Of a stretch of 24,130 nt of DNA, positions 19,720 to 24,130 are shown piece after piece. The translations under genes were made by a program, and so were the position numbers. The notes under the pieces are model-generated. The model was not told the origin of the DNA. It made no database searches and was given only the letters and a program-made list of their open reading frames with translations. Origin of the DNA: Silene noctiflora (lineage: Eukaryota; Streptophyta; Magnoliopsida; Caryophyllales; Caryophyllaceae); contig VHZZ01015160.1 in the NCBI GenBank assembly GCA_009801015.1, positions 11,972 through 36,101 on the forward strand, read 5' to 3'. Numbering within the stretch: position 1 is the stretch's first letter; every line of letters starts with the position of its first letter.

Positions 19720-20629
19720 CGTAATTTATTTTCGCAATACACATTTTACTCATTTCAGTACCTTTTGCATCAAACTTTCCATTTCTCTACCCTTACTAAA
19801 AACCATGAAACCTAATTCTATCTGCCTTCTCTTTATTGTTATCCTTAATTTCCTTCAACTTCCTTTAAACCATTCAATTATGAATGATTATTAAATATTA
19901 GTACATGTATATACTGAAAATTAAATTGACTCTTTCTTAATGTTTTGTATCTTTTTTATAATTAAGGTTTATGGATCTATTTATTTTTCCCAAAATCAAA
20001 ATTTTAATTTTTCAATCAAATCGCATTCTATACTTAAACCATCATCAAATTCTTTATCATCATTATCATCATTGTTTTCCTCAACACCTCCATCCATATA
20101 AACAAAACCATTATGAGTTTTGTTTGTTTACTTAGAAAACTGGAAACATATTATAGTATAACTATACAAGTATTCTTGCAGGATGAATTTTTAGTCATAT
20201 ACATCATTAATCAAATACAGAGTACTTCATATGGAGACAGGGTTCTTAACATCTTTAATTGTTGATTTTAGCATCTCTGGCAAAAAATCATTAGTTTAAC
20301 TACGAACCATTAACGCAATGTGCTCTTGTTGTAGTTAAACTGGTGATTATTTGTACATCGTTAATAGTTGATTTTAGTGTAGATCTTATGTAAATTTATA
20401 AGCGTAGTACATAATAATCTACGTAAAATGATCGCCAATGTAGTATATTAATAAAGTAGTACAATACAGTTATCAAAATCATAAAATAATTGTGAATGTA
20501 GTACGTATATTAGAGGAGGAGAATGAGTATGTGAAATTAGAGAGAGAAATTAGGAGCGGAAATGAGAGGGGTATAACTGTCAATAGAGTACTACGATGAG
20601 TAAAATGTGTACTGCGAAAATCAGCACCC
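19720..20629. mobile_element. hAT-like non-autonomous element, copy B
   Basis: It is flanked by a perfect 8-bp direct repeat, TTGTGTAA (19712-19719 and 20630-20637). It begins CGTAATTTATTTTCGC and ends GCGAAAATCAGCACCC, exactly as copy A, with subterminal inverted repeats differing at one base over about 25. The interior differs from copy A except near the ends (GAGGGGTATAACTGTCAA). No coding capacity. Confidence 0.72.
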
Positions 20630-20724
20630 TTGTGTAATTAGTATAGATCCCGCGCAAATGCGTGGTTTTTTAGATAGGAATATTTTAAAAAAAATAATAA
20701 TTATACAAGTGATATTTAATTTAA

Positions 20725-21308
20725 GGCAAATTTTAAAAAAATAATCCAACGTTTGTTAAGTATTCTGAAAATAACCCAACCTTTTGATTTTAACAAGAAT
20801 AATCCAACATTTGCTTTTATGTTACAGAAATATCCGACATCTTACGTATATATTTCCTAAATGATAATTTGCTCATATATTACTTAATTCATTAACTTAT
20901 TGACCATATATTGCAAAACCAATTATATAAAAGTATGAAAGAATAATTTGTAAACAATTTTAGAAATTAAAAAAAAATGAAAAATATTTCTAGTACTATT
21001 CAAAATCCTAAAAGACATAAATTATATAATTTTAATAGTTGTTTAATTTAAAAAAATAAAAGTATATCTCTCATAAGTATATTTCTACTAATTTATTATA
21101 ATTTTTCCAGTTTTTTGGTTATTAGGTTTTTTTTATATATATATCACAAAATAACTTTTCTCAATATTTGGTAAAAATTTGTGTAGGTGAGCTTTTGGGA
21201 TATTTTTGTTACAAAAATGCAAAGGTTGAATTACTACAGTTTAAGTTAAAAGGTTGGGTTATTTCTGGAAGACTTATTAAAAGGTTGGGTTATTTTTGTT
21301 AAATTCGC
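20725..21308. mobile_element. Mutator-like MITE with about 120-bp TIRs
   Basis: Two arms of about 120 bp are inverted copies: AATAATCCAACGTTTG, AAAATAACCCAACCTTTTGA and AGAATAATCCAACATTTGC on the left answer AAAAATAACCCAACCTTTTA, AAATAACCCAACCTTTTAAC and AATTCAACCTTTGC on the right (minus strand). TTTAATTTAA flanks both ends (20715-20724, 21309-21318), fitting the 9-bp duplication of Mutator elements allowing for AT ambiguity. The centre is AT-rich and non-coding. Confidence 0.75.
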
Positions 21309-21318
21309 TTTAATTTAA

Positions 21319-21824
21319 TTGTAAAATTTATTATTATATCGGTAGAAAAAAAAAGAGAATGTTCGGTAAATCCAATTCCAGATATAATATAATGAAAGTC
21401 TAATTACAGATACTTCGTATGATATAATAAAAGTTCAATCACATATATGATATAATGACAGACCACTTATAACCAAATTCATTTAAGCGGAAAAAATTTG
21501 GAGATTTCTTATTCTTTTAGTACTAGGGAGATTTGACTTTATGTAGATAGCGTAATGATAAGTCAATGTATAAACATGTTTAAATGTATCCTATTCAAAA
21601 TCTAAAATACGGAATACAAAGTATTTGGTAAGGACGTTTAAGCCGTAACGGGTAAGAAAAAACATTGGTAAAAGAAGGGACTTCCTAAATCTAACACGCA
21701 AATTACTAAATCCTACACACTTTTACCTTTTTTCCGCATTTATCCCCCTCATTTTTCACCTACAAAGAAATGACAATTAATCAAAACTCAATAATGAGAA
21801 CCCTGTGAATCCCACCTACCACCC
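21319..21824. other. Intergenic spacer, nothing recognised
   Basis: AT-rich sequence with two short repeats of a GATATAATATAATGAAAGT-like unit around 21379-21460. No frame or RNA gene was supported. Confidence 0.45.
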
Positions 21825-24130
21825 TGTAACAACCCGGATTTTCCAGACTTAATAATAAAGTCTAAAATAGGAAACAAGGGAAGACAAATTACATTTCCGA
21901 GTCATTAACTGGTTAACTATTTCAAAATATTACATAAGTGTTCAACACTATCTTAACTTAGTCAAATTACAACATATTATTCATATATAATAAGACAACT
22001 AGTCAATCCCGTCTTCAAAATCCAAGCCCAAGTCCACGGGAAGAGTCAGTCTTCAAACGGAATCTGTTGTTAAAAACCATATACAAGTAAATAAAAGAAA
22101 ACAACAGGTAAGTGAATCGATGGTCAACATTTTTTTAAAACATGCAACATCAAATGTGTGATAACCAAATAACCAGAAAAAGAAATAAAAATGTAAATTT
22201 TTGAAAGATTAAAATAAAGAGGCCGTATTATTTGTTTTAAAGATTTTATCACGACATACCGACCTATTATTACACGGGTTCCAAATATTATTACTTTACT
22301 CAAAATCCGTATAATAACAGTCAATCATCCCGATACTAGGGGGCTTACATTATTACCCCTGTTTACCGTAATGACATAAGCACGTTTATAATTAAGTTCA
22401 TCCTCTAAACTCCAGGGTCGAATGCCGGTGCGTGGGGTTGATAGACCCGCACCACGGANTACCGTAATGACATAAGCACGTTTATAATTAAGTTCATCCT
22501 CTAAACTCCAGGGTCGAATGCCGGTGCGTGGGGTTGATAGACCCGCACCACGGAGTAAACACCACCCGGCTAGTTATCCCCTAGGTCTATCACTACATCA
22601 AGACTTTCGGGAACCCAAATGCGATCCACCTAACACGTACGAGACTGATCAAGTCCCCACCTAAAGTATGGCCACACTCTCGCCTACTCTCGAGTCAATA
22701 TCAATACATCCAAAGACCCTTCGCACGCAACAGACGGTTTTATACGATTAAGTTAAGTGCTATTCTTCCATGTCTATACGTTTACAATAGTATAAACATG
22801 CTTTCCCCTTCGTAGAGATTCCGAACTACCTCATAAAAATGCCCAATAAAATACAAAATATCATTTTATTTTCGAATAATTTTCTATTTTCTTATTTCTC
22901 ATAACCAAGTTTTACTCGGTAAAATAATATCTCGTTTCCTTGGTAAATGTTTTTGTTCAAAGTTCAAACATGTAGCAAATAATTTATTTTTCTCGATTTC
23001 CTAAAGTCGATTTTGTCCCTATTAATAAGCCGGGATTTGGCCACTAAACTTAATCATTAGGTCTGGTGGGTCATAGGCCCATTTGTCCTTAGTTANTTTG
23101 AAGTCCTAAAACAGAATGTGAGAATATTTTAGTAAGTATTTTACCGCTTTTCATTTTTAAACTTCGTTTAAGACGGTTTTAATTACTATTTCGAGAAATA
23201 ACGCCCAAATGGCCACCAAATGTTATCAACTTTTCATGAAATTTTTTGTGGTATTTTCCTATTGTCTAACGGATCCCCAAACCATATTTTACACCAAAAT
23301 AAATTTTATAAGTCGGTTTTATATTTTCAGGTTCGTTTTTCAATAATAAATGCATTTTGAAAGTTTTACAACTCCAATAAAGCTAATTTTTTTATATTTA
23401 GGCTCATAATATTAAATTGAAATATTGTATAAAATTTCAGAATTATTAGTGACCCAAAACTCCAGAAATTAAATATTTAGTGAGTCGTGTATGTCTCGGA
23501 AATCGGTTTTAGTGTTGTAAAATCGGTTTTGACCCAAACTTTACCAAAAGCTCGACCCATAATCAATTTTCCAGAATAATAATATCATTTTTATCATTCC
23601 AAACTTTAGTCTCACAATTATTTTTGACATGCATGTAGGGATCTATATTTAATACTCTAAATAAACTACATTTAGTGCATAATTATTTGTTAATAAGTAT
23701 TAATCTTATAATTCATAACCATATGCAAAAAAGTAAAGATCTGTAAGGTCATAAACTAACATGCAACATAAATATTCATATTCTTATTTCAAAAAAAGTT
23801 TAGCTACTAATAATTTTTCTATTGAATATAAAACATTAACTCAAAATAACATGCATGCAATAATTTCAAATAATACAATGAAAAATATTATTTTTGCAAA
23901 TAACATTTTCAAGGGTTAGTCATCATTCATTTACACTAGCTAGTACAATTTGTCAAATCCGGATTCTTGAGTGTCGTAGATGTTGTCACCGCTCTATCCA
24001 TCTTCTTCCTCTTTTTCGGGCAAAATCAAAACAAGGAAAAGATGTAAATTTTCCACCCTTAAAAATATATTAATATTTTCTTAAATAAATTAGTTTTAAA
24101 GTGGTAAAATATTTTACTTATAAGTAGTAA
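21825..24130. mobile_element. LTR-retrotransposon-like sequence running off the window
   Basis: TGTAACAACCCGGATTTTCC at 21825 resembles the 5' terminus of plant Ty3/Gypsy LTRs (TGTRACAACCCGG type). The following 2.3 kb has no protein frame of note, as expected for a long LTR or untranslated part. Its left-right partner would lie beyond 24130, so neither a second LTR nor a target duplication can be tested here. Orientation is uncertain. It contains the 96-bp duplication listed separately. Confidence 0.4.
22364..22555. repeat. Exact 96-bp tandem duplication with N at the junction
   Basis: Copy 1 (22364-22459) and copy 2 (22460-22555) both run from TACCGTAATGACATAAGC to GACCCGCACCACGGA; they differ only at the last base, N in copy 1 and G in copy 2. 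The perfect identity next to an N suggests a mis-joined overlap in the assembly. Confidence 0.92.

Noticed and set aside
19399-19753. Three overlapping minus-strand frames rich in Phe, Leu and Ile
   Set aside because: These are T-rich terminal sequence of the TIR element; hydrophobicity comes from base composition, not membrane-protein coding.
21825-24130. Protein-coding retrotransposon (gag-pol)
   Set aside because: No frame shows reverse transcriptase, integrase or protease motifs; the sequence is at most LTR or untranslated part.

Overview
The window is nuclear DNA from a flowering plant, most likely a eudicot. It is AT-rich, one gene has 14 coding exons with plant-type splice sites, both genes are plant families, and the spacers are full of short non-autonomous transposons. 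The frequent TACGGAGTA-like motifs, AAGACGGT(C/T)TC-like repeats and CTCCCTCCGT Stowaway ends make me think of Caryophyllales (the beet/spinach/quinoa side). That placement is pattern memory, not proof. Isolated Ns (4734, 4751, 4797, 5044, 22459, 23096) mark weak spots in the assembly.

There are two supported protein genes, both on the minus strand. Positions 859-3279 hold an uninterrupted 806-residue SUV3-type mitochondrial RNA helicase (SUV3L-like), read from 3279 down. Positions 7092-14129 hold a complete auxin response factor of the ARF1 type. I rebuilt it exon by exon: 14 coding exons, 1989 nt, 662 residues, with phases that close perfectly and one GC-AG intron. A further non-coding 5' exon probably lies at about 17.69-18.0 kb, which would make a 5'-UTR intron of about 3.55 kb and put the promoter near 18.0-18.06 kb. 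The two genes have no evident functional link beyond orientation and a telo-box in each leader.

The rest is mostly repeats. Between the genes (3.45-6.7 kb) lie a GTGTCGTGTT-rich repeat carrying a Stowaway MITE, a 1.37-kb unit flanked by a perfect 8-bp direct repeat, and a partial copy of a family seen again upstream of the ARF gene. The putative ARF 5'-UTR intron holds two SINE remnants, a second Stowaway MITE, a SINE-like fragment and a perfect 14-bp inverted repeat. Upstream of the ARF promoter (18.06-21.31 kb) is a nested cluster: a 275-bp TIR element inside a hAT-like element inside an older element, followed by a second hAT-like copy and a 584-bp Mutator-like MITE with long TIRs. From 21825 to the window end is LTR-retrotransposon-like sequence without coding capacity, containing an exact 96-bp tandem duplication with an N at its junction that is probably an assembly error.

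I found no RNA genes, no CRISPR array and no convincing novel enzyme system. The most useful observations are the ARF1 gene model with its GC-AG intron, the splice donor that overlaps the SUV3L stop codon, the start and uORF ambiguity of ARF1, and the layered transposon insertions at its promoter.
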